From positions 1,116,001-1,180,000 of the forward strand of contig VDMD01000004.1 of the NCBI GenBank assembly GCA_007026445.1: DNA of 64,000 nt, in the 5' to 3' direction. Made by a program: the position numbers and the translations under genes. Below the pieces are notes generated by a model. It had not been told where the DNA came from. It was given only the letters and a program-made list of their open reading frames with translations, and searched no databases. The stretch is from Schizophyllum amplum. Taxonomy: Eukaryota > Basidiomycota > Agaricomycetes > Agaricales > Schizophyllaceae. The stretch's first letter is position 1; every line of letters begins with the position of its first letter. Positions 47,539-58,231 of the stretch are shown one piece after another.

Positions 47539-49751
47539 ATGCACCACCGGCCTTCCTCTCCGCGCCCGTCCTCCTCGACCACCGCACCCGGCCGCACTCG
47601 CGGACGGCGCCGCGCACCTACCAGCAGCACATCACGCCTCCCAGCCCCGTCATCAGGCCTCCTATCGCTGCTCGCCGTCATCGCCACATCCTCCTCCGCG
47701 CACGCCAGCCCCACACCCCCCGTTTTCCTCTGCCCCGGGCTGGAAACCGACGAGTGCACAGGCGCGCAGACAGCACCGCCGCTCGCCAGACGCTCCTCAC
47801 AGTCACGCACTAAACGCGACCGCACCATCCCCGACAAGTACGAGGAGGGCGAAGACGGCGTTTGGAGAAAGGTCGACTACTCGCTTCACGGCGGACCGGT
47901 GCGTCTACCTCACTGCCTCCCTACTCAGTCACTCAGGCAGTCCCACAGAGCTGCACGACTTCCACAGAATCATATGTCGATGACGAGACGCAGCTCTCAA
48001 CATCCACAACCCTCACGTCAGACGGGATGAGCGAATCCTCCACCCACCTCCTCGATACTCTACCCAATGGCTGGAAGCCGACCAAGTCTCAGTCATCCAG
48101 CCGAACAACACTCATACTCGCCCTCTCAATTGCGCTGGCCATCCTGATCTGCGTCTTCATGATCAGCTGTATATTTTGGCGAAAAGGCAATAGGCGAAAA
48201 GTTCGCAAGGCTGACATGGAGATGAAACTGCGCCGGCGCCGGCGTGACGGACACGACTCCGAAGAAGAACTGTCTCTTGCCGCACGCCAGGAAGCCGAAG
48301 TCAAGCAACGAACCATCACTCGGCTGGTTTCGCGATGGAAGGCGAATGCGCGATCTTCAGCAAGATATCGACGCAGTCGCAAGACTTTGCGGGCAATGCA
48401 TTCCAGTGCAGTGTCCGTACATGCACCCACTTCTGACGATGAGGAGCCAGCGCCCTCGCGCTCTCCGTCCCCCTCTCGCGCATCAACATCGTCCAATACC
48501 TCGCGATCACACTCAGAAAGTTCGGTCGAAGAGGCACGTACCACCGCCCTCGACCTTTACCCCTCGTCACCACCATCTCCACCACCACCACCGCTCAGCC
48601 TGCCCGACGTGCAAGCACTGCCGCCAGCGTATCGCCGACGCACACCGCCACCCTCGATCTCCACAGCATCCGATGACGCCCTCGACATCGGCCCGTCCGA
48701 CACCAAATCGCCGGTCTTCTCCCAGGATCATGCCAGCGGCCGGCCCCGGCCTAATCCCTCACTATCAGACCCCGAGTCTAGCGAGTACGGCCGATCGCCG
48801 CATGCCGCACACGTCGCCACGGACGACAAGACGCTGCTCGCGCGACTGGCGAACCAGGCGAGCGCGCCTCCAGTGCGAGAACAGGGGGCGGGAGCGTCCT
48901 CGTCTAACGCGCCCGTGTGGGCAGAGGCGCCGGCGTGGGTGGACGAGAGCCTAGAGGACGTCATCGAAGCCTCTGGGGGGCGGGGTAGCCCGGATTCGTA
49001 TCGCGCTGCCGCGGGGTCGAGTACCGCGTTCCCCGATCCACCTACCAAGGGGCAGATGGCGGCGCTCCTGGATTCTCAGGCAGCATACGCGGACTCCCAG
49101 GCATACGATTACAACATGTTCCACGACGCGGAGCCCGAGTTGGGACCGAGCGCGCCGCCGTTCGACTACGGCCACGCCTTTGGGTCTGCGCCCAGCGCAC
49201 CACCCGTGCTTCGCAGTGCACCGCCAGCGATGCCAAGTGCGCCGCCGCTCTTTGAGGATGACAGCGCACACGGTGGGGAAAGGGGCCTGATTGGCGGGGA
49301 AGGGTCTCAGATAGGCGAGGAAGCGCGGCTCCCCAGCTTGGGAGGACATCCCACCGGCGAAGAAGGACAGCCCTCAGGCGAGGAAGCCCGATCGGTTGCC
49401 GGAGAAGAGACATTGTTGCGGCCTTCCGCTCCACGCGTGGGTGATGACGAGACGTTTTTGGACCGGCAGGCAGAAGGGAACTCGCCAGTGCCGCCAGGGG
49501 AGGATTTGGAGTACGCGGAAGAGGACTTGGGATACGAGGAGGAGGAACAGAGACTCGCGGAGTCTGGGCGGGGTGACAAGGGTCTCGCCGTTTCGCCTAG
49601 TCTGGGTGAAGGGGTGATGGGAGCTGGGCAGGACCATGATCGAGAAGGAGGTGTGGCGGAAAACCTTACTGGTCAACACCGGGAGGGTCAGCATCAGGAG
49701 GGTCACGGCAGACGGCACCAGGCGCGTTCGACGAGTTCGCACGATGGATAG
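47539..49751 (+). CDS. Single-pass membrane protein with PPxY and four PSAP motifs
   Basis: ATG 47539, stop 49749-49751. The N-terminus is basic, followed by a signal-like helix (SGLLSLLAVIATSSSAHA) and a Cys-containing extracellular part (CPGLETDECTGAQ). One intron near 47899-47950 joins to SCTTSTESYVDDETQ. One membrane helix is clear: LILALSIALAILICVFMISC (~48110-48175), with a basic stop-transfer patch after it (RKGNRRKVRK). The cytosolic tail of about 500 residues is disordered, with Ser-Pro and acidic repeats. It has PPAY at 48621-48632 and PSAP at 49146, 49191, 49233 and 49422. A Gly-Glu repeat region (EGSQIGEE, HPTGEE, QPSGEE) lies near 49280-49400. The family is not recognised. Confidence 0.7.
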
Positions 49752-50333
49752 TGTCTTTCTGTCACTCTTTCAACTCTCCTCTCCATTGCATGTATGTAGC
49801 TGGGTCGAGCGTTATCCCATAACAACCTGTATCATAACCCGTGTACTACGACTAGCGTAGTCCACGCTCTACTTGCGCGCTCTATGTAGCGCGCTTCTTT
49901 CGGTACCCTTCGATGCTAATTGCGCTTCGCTTCTGATGAGGACAGTCCAAAGTTCAGGTAGGTTGCGTGCGCTACCGCCTTCCAACAACAGCAAGAAGTC
50001 ACGGGAATTGGAATGGTGGGAGCTGTTTATTACCCATCCCCATCTCGAAGTCAGGTTATAGGATCTTGAAGCGACTGACCTCGGACTTGTTTGTTAGGCA
50101 ATCAGATATTGTGGGTCCAATGCGAAGCGCATTCGGAGATGTCAGCGCGACATCTCCATTTGGCCAGTATCCTAGCTGCTGGGCCCTGGCAGACCTCATT
50201 ATCTCGTAAAGGGCTGACTCTGACTCTGAGACTGTTGACGAGGATAAGGATTATTGTGCGCGCTTGAGCAGTGCCAGGCATTCTTCTGCAGAATGGATTG
50301 GTTGGGATCCATACTTATTGAGCAACAGATATC
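49752..50333. other. Intergenic spacer before tRNA-Val
   Basis: 3' flank of the membrane-protein gene and 5' flank of the tRNA. No gene was recognised. Confidence 0.5.
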
Positions 50334-50407
50334 GGGTCGGTGGCGTAGTTGGTTATCGCATCTGTCTAACACACAGAAGGTCCTCAGTTCGAACCTGGGC
50401 CGACTCA
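50334..50407 (+). tRNA. tRNA-Val (AAC), no intron
   Basis: This 74-base cloverleaf has a 7-bp acceptor stem (GGGTCGG with CCGACTC, one G-T pair), a GCG/CGC D stem, the anticodon stem TCTGT/ACAGA with loop CTAACAC giving anticodon AAC, and a T arm CTCAG-TTCGAAC-CTGGG. The A box (TGGCGTAGTTGG) and B box are intact. Discriminator A at 50407. Confidence 0.95.
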
Positions 50408-50411
50408 TCAC

Positions 50412-50416
50412 TTTTT
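50412..50416 (+). terminator. Pol III terminator of tRNA-Val
   Basis: A run of five Ts begins five bases after the tRNA 3' end. Confidence 0.8.
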
Positions 50417-50825
50417 CCCTGCTTTTGCTCTATGTACTCTCTGCAAACACATCAAGTCAGAACCAGCTGCGGGAGTGACACCAATAACACAAACAAATCA
50501 GGACGTCGAAGGTCTCCGGAGGGCATTTCTCTTCACGACTGTACAGTCTAAGCGGAAAGCGTCGCATATTTGGCACGTCCTGTTTAAAAGAGAAAGACAT
50601 CACGATAGCGGGCGGCAGCACTTAAGTATATAGTCCATGGCTAGGATAAATAGGCGGGCGATACGTATGTAGATCTGACATGGGTACACAGACTGAGAAT
50701 GTACATGCAGGTAGGTCGTTATCGCAGGAGGAAAGATGTTTGCAGCTATTCAATAATTAATCGACGTTGGCAGCAATGTCGGTAGCGCGAAACGTGGGTA
50801 GTGATGCAGCAAGATACACAACCGG
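50417..50825. other. Intergenic spacer
   Basis: This lies between the tRNA and the 3' end of the PalI-like gene. No gene was seen. Confidence 0.5.
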
Positions 50826-52671
50826 CTAGCGCTTGCTGTTCCACGCGCCTGGCGGCTGCGCGGAGTCCTGGTCGTACCCGGGCGGCGCATCCTCATACCC
50901 CGACGTCGGGCGTCCCGACTGATCCTGACTCGGGTTCATCACCGAGTACCCAACGTGCGGTTGCATCGGTGCGGGGGGCGGCGATCTCGACGTCGACGGC
51001 ATCTGCGGGGCCGGCGAGTGCGTGGGCGACGCGTGCTGTGGGCCCCCGTAGCCGCCGATGAACGCCTGGTTCATGCTGTCTGGTAACGGCGGAACGGCAT
51101 TGGCACCGTAGCCCCCGTTCGTGTTCGCGCTGTAAGCAGCGTTCGCGCCGTATGGATCGTACCCGGCGTTGTTTGCACCGTAGCCATCGCCCCCTAGCGT
51201 GTAACTGCGCTCGGGCGCGTGCTGCGCGATGTACGGGTTCGCCTGTGGTTGGCCGTACGGGCTTGTTTGCGCTTGGGGGTACGAGCTGGATTGTTGCTGA
51301 TTGTACGCGTTCGCCTGTTGTTGGTCGTACGGATCGCCATACGCTTGTCCTTGCGGCTGCGATTGTCCGTATGGATCGTTGTAGGAGTACGCGGATGGGT
51401 ATTGTTGGTGGGATGCTGCGGAGTGGTCTGGGGAACGAGTCAGGACAGACGGGCGAGTAAGATCATTCGCAGCCTTACATGTCGTGCCACCGGCGGTGTG
51501 ACCATAGTCCTGACCATACTGGTCGCCTGAATGGTGCGGTGAAAGATACTGGCCGGTCGAGGCAGGCGCATTGTGCATGACTGCAGCTGGTGCTGCTGCA
51601 CCACCGTAGCCGGGCATGGGAGGCGGCGAGGTAGTCCGGTGCGCATTAGAGGTGTAGGCGGACGACGCGTACGTAGAGGGTGCATATGCCGACTGCGCCG
51701 CGCTGCCCTGTCGGCGGGGTTGCTGAGGCGGGTATGATGATGCAGTTGCCGGCTGATTATAGTAGTCGTCGACCGCGCGCGTGCCCTGCGCCCCCTTCAC
51801 ATACCCTGCCGGCGCGTGCGTCTCGGTGGGCGAAGACTCGTCAACATAAACATGATCCCCATCGACGCGGGCAGTGAGCGGCTGCGTCTCGTGGAAGGCG
51901 GGAAGGCCGCCCTCCTTCTGTCGAGCCTTGCGGTCAGCCTCAGCCTTGACAGCGTCCAGCCGGAGCTGCTCTGCGTGGCCGTCGTTCTTATTCGTCGGCT
52001 TATCCCAGTCCGAGCGCGGGCGGCGCTTCGAAACGCAGCAGCGCCCGATCGTGTAGAAACAGCCACTGAAGAAGAGGAGTACCCACGCAGCGAGCGTGAG
52101 CCAGATGGCGTTGCCCATCTCCGCGGTGCCGACGTCGTTGAGGCGTGACTTGGCAACGAAGAAGAGGACGAGGTCAAAAATGAAGGCGAGGAGGGCGATA
52201 GTGGCGGCGAAGCCGGAGACGCAGGTGCTACAGCACGTCATGGACATTTCGCGGATGTGCGCGAGGAGGCCAAAGAGCGCGCTGCCAGCCGCCAGGGCAA
52301 GGGCGACGATGTGGAGGACGAGGGCGTAGGTGATCCATTTGACCACGACGGTGGGGATCTCGATGGGGAGCTCGTTACCGACGAGACTGTTGATGTCTTG
52401 GGGGTGTAAGCTATGTTTGTCGCGCGCGACGACGACACTCACCCAGCTCGTAGCCCACGGAGGGCTTGGAGCACGACGTGCCGTTGGAGAGCTCGAGACA
52501 GTATCCGAGTGTACCAAAGGTGATGTTACCGCTGTAACTGTCGACTGATATAGAGGCCTTCAGGAAGTAGACGGATTTGAAGTACGGGACACAGAAGGAA
52601 ACGATCGCAAGCAGGATCGTCGCGACGAGCGTGACGATGAAGCCGGGCGTAGCTGGTCGGATGAGGCCCAT
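50826..52671 (-). CDS. PalI/Rim9-like (SUR7/PalI family) plasma-membrane protein
   Basis: Start at 52671 (MGLIRPATPGFIVTLVATIL), stop 50826-50828. The N-terminal SUR7/PalI plan is present. Helix 1 is followed by an extracellular loop with a Gly-Xaa-Cys-type motif (FGTLGYCLELSNGTSC), then three more helices: WITYALVLHIVALALAAGSA, STCVSGFAATIALLAFIFDL and IWLTLAAWVLLFFSGCFYTI. A long disordered tail of about 350 residues follows, rich in Tyr, Pro, Gln, Gly and Asn (repeats such as YGQPQANPY and YNQQQ). It ends with PPGY (50873-50884), a PPxY motif. PalI/Rim9 assists the Rim21/PalH pH sensor at the plasma membrane (family knowledge). Introns lie near 52385-52445 and 51427-51480. Confidence 0.82.
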
Positions 52672-53035
52672 GATGGAAAGAAATAAGTTACGAGCGGCTG
52701 CTGCTCGTCGTTGTCGTTGTCGCCGTTGGTGGCGAAAAGCCGCTGTGGGAATTCGTCCCTCACGGCCTCCCAACACCGCCTCGGACCGGTCCGTGCCCAA
52801 TGCACAGCCCTCTGCCTCCTCTCCTCGTCTTCCATGTTACGATGGAGCAATCCAGTGCGATAGCGAAAGTCGATCCGACTCGAGTCGACGACCATGCAGC
52901 ACCGCATTTCCGACCTCTTGTTTGACCGCGTAACAAGAATTCATACAGGATCGACACGGGCATCACTCCTATCCCATTCACGAAGGTCAGCCTTCACAGA
53001 TGGTTCCATCTGTCTGAATATTATTGTACAGATCG
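52672..53035. other. Upstream flank of the PalI-like gene
   Basis: Promoter and leader of the minus-strand PalI-like gene. No further gene was seen. Confidence 0.5.
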
Positions 53036-54432
53036 TAGGACATGCCTAGTCTCCCAAGGCAGACGTTCAGGGAACGTCTGCTTCCAAACGCGCCCTGGAA
53101 ACCGGAACGGGGCGAATTAATGTCACGTGAGGCTTTCCACGCTCGGGGACATCTCTTTTTGGAAGGCTACCTCCCGAAAAAGGTGTTATCCCCGAGAACG
53201 ACTACAGTAATCAAGTTCGAGTACAAGTTCGCAGTGGACAGCCCATCGTCGGCTCCTCGCATCCCTTAGGCGCCTGAGTACAGTAAGGGCTCGAGAACTA
53301 CTTGTCGCCATAAGTGCACCCCACATATCTTCGTGCCGAGGGCAAAATTATTTGGAGGGAGGTCTCGAGTGTGCTATAACTTTCAGAGCCATGTCCGTGG
53401 CCTCCAGCGCAGGCCAAAGTACGGGTTCCCATATAGACACAGTATATACACGAGGTACACTCTGTTTGAACACATAGCCCCCCTTCATGCCACTGTGAGC
53501 TCAGTGACTGCACCACTAGGGTGGCGGACATGCTGCAAGTGGTCGCTGTTACTCGCGTTTTGCTGATGGCCAGCGCTGTCAGTCTCCGTACACGATGCGA
53601 GAAGCCGCTAAGACAGCCTTGCTGCACGCCTCGCTCTCGTGAGGGCGCGCTCCAACCTCGGTGAGCACGCTGAGCAGCCGGGGCGAGCGTAACTGGCGCT
53701 ACAGGTGCCAAGCAATCCTTGGGAGCTTGGGGAATATCAGTGCACCGATGATCATACTCGCCTCAGCTGCGATTGCTCGTGGTGGCGCCGTGTTGGCGCC
53801 GTAGCGGGGCGTAGAGGAAAGGACATGATGTATTCACTCACGGAGATAACACCTTATTTGGGAGGTAGCCTTCCCGAATGAGACGTCCCCGAGCGTGGAA
53901 AAGCTCATGGGACGGTCAAAGACCTTTGACCGCGGTCTATGCAGGCGAGCGCGTATCTCATGTCTCGCTATTTATCTTATCCATTCCCTTTGACGACTCG
54001 CACCTATATATACAGCCACTCGTATTTACCGTTCTCTTTCTCGTGTCCTCACCTACGTTCGTCTGACCCAGAGCCCGATAGGTACAGTGGCTTCCGTGTC
54101 CTCACCTACGTTCGTCTGACCCAGAGCCCGATAGCTACGCTTCGGCTCGTTTCTTGCCCCTCCCACCTCATCCGCTTTTTTGTTTTTTGTTTTTCGTTTT
54201 TGTCTAGCTACAGTCTCGTACCTACTCGCCTGTGCCGGCTTGAGCGCGTCCCATGCCCTCCGGGGTTCGGCCGCGCGAGAGAGCTTTGGCGACCCAACAT
54301 ATCTGTTTGGCCCCCATCATTCCTCTCGCGTGACTCTCCCCCTCTCGCAGTGAGCAGAGCATAGACGTGAGATCAATTCGCCCCGTTCCGGTTACAGGGG
54401 CGCGTTTGGAAGCAGACTAGGACATGCCTAGT
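53036..54432. repeat. Imperfect long inverted repeat flanked by a 15-base direct repeat
   Basis: A 15-base direct repeat (TAGGACATGCCTAGT) sits at 53036-53050 and 54418-54432. Just inside, the left arm (53076-53195) is inverted against the right side in two blocks. Block one is 53076-53132 against 54417-54364, sharing GTCTGCTTCCAAACGCG and CCGGAACGGGGCGAATT. Block two is 53131-53195 against 53904-53838, sharing CCACGCTCGGGGAC, GGAAGGCTACCTCCC and AAGGTGTTATC. The right arm is split by about 460 bases. A perfect 10-base hairpin (GCAGACGTTC/GAACGTCTGC) lies at 53059-53081. This looks like a degraded non-autonomous DNA element; the class is unknown. Confidence 0.7.
54042..54134. repeat. Two copies of a 40-base tandem repeat
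   Basis: The unit CGTGTCCTCACCTACGTTCG... is identical at 54042-54081 and 54095-54134 (period 53). It lies in the ~460-base segment that splits the right arm of the inverted repeat. Confidence 0.9.
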
Positions 54433-54464
54433 ACCTAACTGAGCTTCAGAGGTAAGTAGAAATA

Positions 54465-54755
54465 TTTGTCGGAAAAAGCCGATGCGTCTGAAACCGCCTG
54501 ATATCGCCTTATCAGGCCATCAGAGACTCGGTGCTGGTAAGGCCTGGTCAGGCGGTCACGTGACGTTAAAATTGACGATTTTCCCTCCCGTATATACATC
54601 ATTCTGTAAGGCGAATCGCGCTGAGTCCACTCATGAATTTTGGAAGGAAATGAACAAGCGAGACGAATGCTAGAACGTCGCAAAATTTCGTCAGACGCCA
54701 TCAGACGCCGGCAGAGACTCTATTCTGATCAGGCCGGACCGGAATTTCCGACAAA
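54465..54755. mobile_element. Possible small inverted-repeat element (MITE-like)
   Basis: The ends carry an 11-base perfect inverted repeat, TTTGTCGGAAA (54465-54475) and TTTCCGACAAA (54745-54755). The sequence just inside is partly alike (CCGCCTGAT on the left, CCGGCCTGATC on the right, inverted). It is 291 bases long with no coding content. I found no clear target-site duplication, so this is tentative. Confidence 0.4.
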
Positions 54756-55078
54756 TTGATACCAGAGATGCCAGCAGCTCTGCCGTTCATTCATCGAACA
54801 ACAACAGTTACCGTATGGGGAAGCCCTGTATGCCGAAGGACCGAGGTCTGAGGTAGTCTGGGCCCTCATACAGGGTAGGTCGGGAATGTGGCTCGGAGTT
54901 TGAATTCTGACGCGCGGAGCCAAACGAACCCGTGCTTGAAGCGGAAGCCATTGGGGCGCGCAAGCCAGGTCAATGGCAGCGAATGATATGCGTGCCCTCA
55001 TTGGACAAAATTATTGGACTTGCACAAGATCACGTGGCCTTGCACTTCCATCACGTGGGCTTACGCTTCCGTACTTAT

Positions 55079-55123
55079 CACATGACGTTCGACTTAGCGC
55101 TAACGTCACATGACGTTCGACTT
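55079..55123. repeat. Two copies of an 18-base direct repeat
   Basis: TCACATGACGTTCGACTT occurs at 55079-55096 and 55106-55123 (period 27), just right of two CACGTG sites. Confidence 0.85.
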
Positions 55124-55929
55124 CGGTGCCGTGTGCATCTGGTGTTAGCATTCGCCTTCTCCGTGTTAGACTCTGCATTCATGCACAGCACGAAGGCCGC
55201 GAGCCTCGACAAGAGAATTGCGTCGTCGAAGATGGCAGCAGACAGCGATCGGCGGCCTCGGCCCGACGCGCCGGGGGCCGTGAAATTTCAATCCGATTTT
55301 GTTGAAGTTCGTCTCGACCATCATAGGTCCTCACGCGCACGGGCTGCTTACGGAGTACGACGAAGCCGATGTACTCACTACAATCTACTCTCATTGCTAT
55401 ATAATAAAGTCGCGCGTCATCCACGGCGCTTAGCACGCGGGCGAATGGCCCGAGTGACCTCCTCAAGCGGTAATATATCATTTTCTACGCCCAGGGCATG
55501 CTCTGGTGTATGCTGTACATACTGGTACGAGCATGGTCTTAGGTTCGTATCTGTTTTGCGTTGTAGGTACCCGTGTCGGAGTCCGACTGCAAGAACGCTC
55601 GGAGAGCGCTCGCACGTCGCGCGGCCTACCTACCGACTCTAGTCTCTCTGACGCTTCCTCGTAGCCCATTCATCTCCCGACGCCGCTTTCCTTTGCTATC
55701 CTCCTTCGCCGGCGATGGACAATGTCTCGCTGATACGACGTGAGTTTATGCAAGTTCTTCTGTCTTGTAAACCTCGCTAACATCGCGATTAGTGCGCTCT
55801 TCCTCGTAATCGAGTGCATGGCCAGTACTCAACATGTCCGACATGCACACCATCTGCTGCGACACGCTTGACAGTTTTTCTCACCCGGGTCACGATGTCT
55901 CACGACATTCCTGACGTACCCATCCTCCA

Positions 55930-56130
55930 ATGCCAGGCAGTGCCGTGCTCCTGGCTCTTGCTTGCATGACTGCGTGCGTTAGCGGCCACCTCTTGATGGA
56001 CGTCCGAACTTGGCAATACTCAGCAAAGTGAGCTCAAATCTGTCGAACTCGGTGCTGAAATCCCTCACGGCCACGGTCGCGACGGGCAACTCAACGGGGG
56101 TGCCCGGCGCTGTCGTATATGTATGTGAGT
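55930..56130 (+). pseudogene. Possible remnant of a secreted-protein gene
   Basis: ATG 55930 starts a signal-peptide-like stretch (MPGSAVLLALACMTACVSG) that stops after about 33 codons. A frame one base off continues with a coding-like segment (LSNSVLKSLTATVATG, then VPGAVVYV) up to a possible splice donor near 56116. No further exons could be joined. The family is not recognised; a decayed gene is the simplest reading. Confidence 0.3.
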
Positions 56131-57600
56131 TCACAACGATACATACCCCGTGCGTCCGTTGTAGCGTGAGTTCCTCTCATTGTGCCGTCCTGGACCTCGC
56201 CACTGGCCGTTGTCGTGGCAACGCCCTGTGCTACGTTTCACACCCTTTGCACAGAGTGACCGAGGGGAAAGGTCAGTGGGCAAGACCCCGCTCACGCCCG
56301 TCGTTGTACCTTGTTGAAGTCCTTCCGCTAATTCGTTCTAGGGCAATTCCAGCGACACGAGTCAGAGTGGTGAAAGGGATGCGAAATAAACTGCAAGATC
56401 GAAACATCTGCGTGGCAAGTCTCAAGAACCTTTTTGACGGCTATGGGGAGGCGGAAAAGCGTTGGGGATTGCGGCGAGCAGCGTGCAGTGCCGTCGCGTA
56501 CTTGGCTAGGTGAGCTCATTATTCATGATCTATCCAAAACTCCGCGCAGTAGGCCTTTGGCGACGCGACAGGCAGCGTGCAGTGGCACCGCCGCACACGC
56601 TAAAAAACGGCGTGAGTGTGGAATACTGGCAGATGTCCTTCAACTCAGAGGGAACGTATCACTCCTGCAGGCGACTTGGCACACCTGCCCTTGTTCGAGT
56701 CTTTGCACTTGCCCCGTTATGTTTCCCTAGTCACTGACCCCTTCCAATCGCTTTGGTAACATCCCGTCGTCCGGCCAGCGCCACTAAGTATGTCCTCTAT
56801 ATTGTGTCCCAGCTTCAACGCAATGTATCGTGTTTGGGCAATCGAGGTGGATAGCGCAGCCTGACCTTCGATCTCGCATTGCGCTGACGATGCCCTACAG
56901 CTGCCCAACAGCTCTTGAAAGAAAGGACTTCTGTTCGGCGAGCGGCACGTCTGCCTTCGCTTGCCACCATAAGCTCACTTCCATTGCGTCCACGGACCTC
57001 TTGTCCGCAATTCTTACACACCCCGATAAGTATACTCCTTTTGTGGCTCAGTTAGGGTGCCATGGCGGGCAGACGGCGACAGAGAACTGAGGTGCGTCCT
57101 GACTCCTCGGAGGGCTCACTCTGTGCGTGTGCGGCATTAAGTAATATGGGAAGAGGTGCCGCGTCGCCCACTGCCTGGACAGCTCCGGGGGACTTCCCTG
57201 TCTGGATCCATTGTTTGGACCGTCTATTGGCATCCACTTACTCCAGAGTTTCCCTTATCGGCCCTTCTGCCCCTCCACCCTGCTGTCCCTCCCTATAATG
57301 GCATCTCTCCTCATTCACTCACGCACTCCGTGTCTTCCGCCGGCCACGACATGACTAGTACAGGCCGTCAACACCCACTACTTCCCTGATTTACTACTCA
57401 GTGTTACTGTCCTCCCATTCACCCGCGCACACTTGCTTGTATTTGCGCTTGTTTGTCACTGTCCTGCAACCAGCCCGTTCACGCTCACATGCACCCGTCC
57501 CAAATGTGATACCAAGCCACAAATAATGCTGTCTTGATGCATTGAAGCAAGTTGGCAACGTCGAACGCTAACGCGCAACGCCTTAAGGTGTAAGTCGAAG
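56131..57600. other. Gene-poor degenerate segment
   Basis: Only short broken frames are present on both strands. No domain, RNA gene or intact repeat was recognised. Confidence 0.5.
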
Positions 57601-57781
57601 GACACGTGACCAAGCGTCCTAACTCTAAGACCACGTGATCTTGCTAACGCTAAACGCAAGGCCGTAATTATGCAAGCGGATCGTCCCATGCACAAGCCGT
57701 TCAATTTAGTCCAGTCCGGGCACTTATAGAATGACGTGCCAAAATCGAATTTTAAACTCCGAGCCACATCCGGGACCTACC

Positions 57782-58231
57782 CCCGAAGTGATACCAGACT
57801 CTAGTTTACTAGAGGATGGTTTACGAGACTAGTCTGAGGGTGTCAGTCTCTCCTCGTCAGCGCGTCAGCCTCGGCATCGCAAAGAACAACGTGAATTTTG
57901 AAGCCCAAGGGCCAAATGCGCTCCGTACTTAGCAACGGACGCCAAGGCGCTGCAAGCTGCCGCATGCCCATCACGACGCCCGGCAACAGCCGGTGACACA
58001 GAAAACCGTCTGTTGGTGCGCGAGGCGCGCCTGCATTTGTTTCCCCTCCCTTCATGCTGTGTTAGCTTGACAGCCAGCGAAGCGCCCATTACCAGCGCCC
58101 TTGCAGCCACCCGCCGAGCGCTTACGTGTCCACCGACCCGTCACTCGCCGACTACCGAGCGATCTCTGCATCTCCGAGGTGTCTGCTGCGGCAGAGTCCA
58201 TCCTTGTTTCTCGCAGTCATCTCTCGTCGGC
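57782..58231. other. Upstream flank of the hypothetical Pro/Ser-rich gene
   Basis: Presumed promoter and leader of the gene starting at 58232. A plus-strand frame opens from about 58126 but the real exon begins at ATG 58232. Confidence 0.5.

Larger units (their letters stand above)
54874..57781. repeat. Inverted repeat pair bounding a 2.9-kb degenerate segment
   Basis: 54874-54901 and 57754-57781 are inverted matches over ~28 bases (GGTAGGTC, then ATGTGGCTCGGAGTTT). Further in, an inverted block with CAAGATCACGTGG recurs at 55025-55037 and 57643-57631, each near a second CACGTG (55052, 57603). The arms have diverged by insertions. The pattern fits the ends of an old DNA element or an inverted duplication of a control region. 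The interior has no intact gene. Confidence 0.55.

Noticed and set aside
54932..55642. 236-codon plus-strand frame
   Set aside because: It crosses the CACGTG-rich repeat arm and contains no domain; codon use is unlike the real genes.
53036..57781. LTR retrotransposon
   Set aside because: The long repeats are inverted, not direct, and no reverse transcriptase, integrase or primer-binding site was seen.
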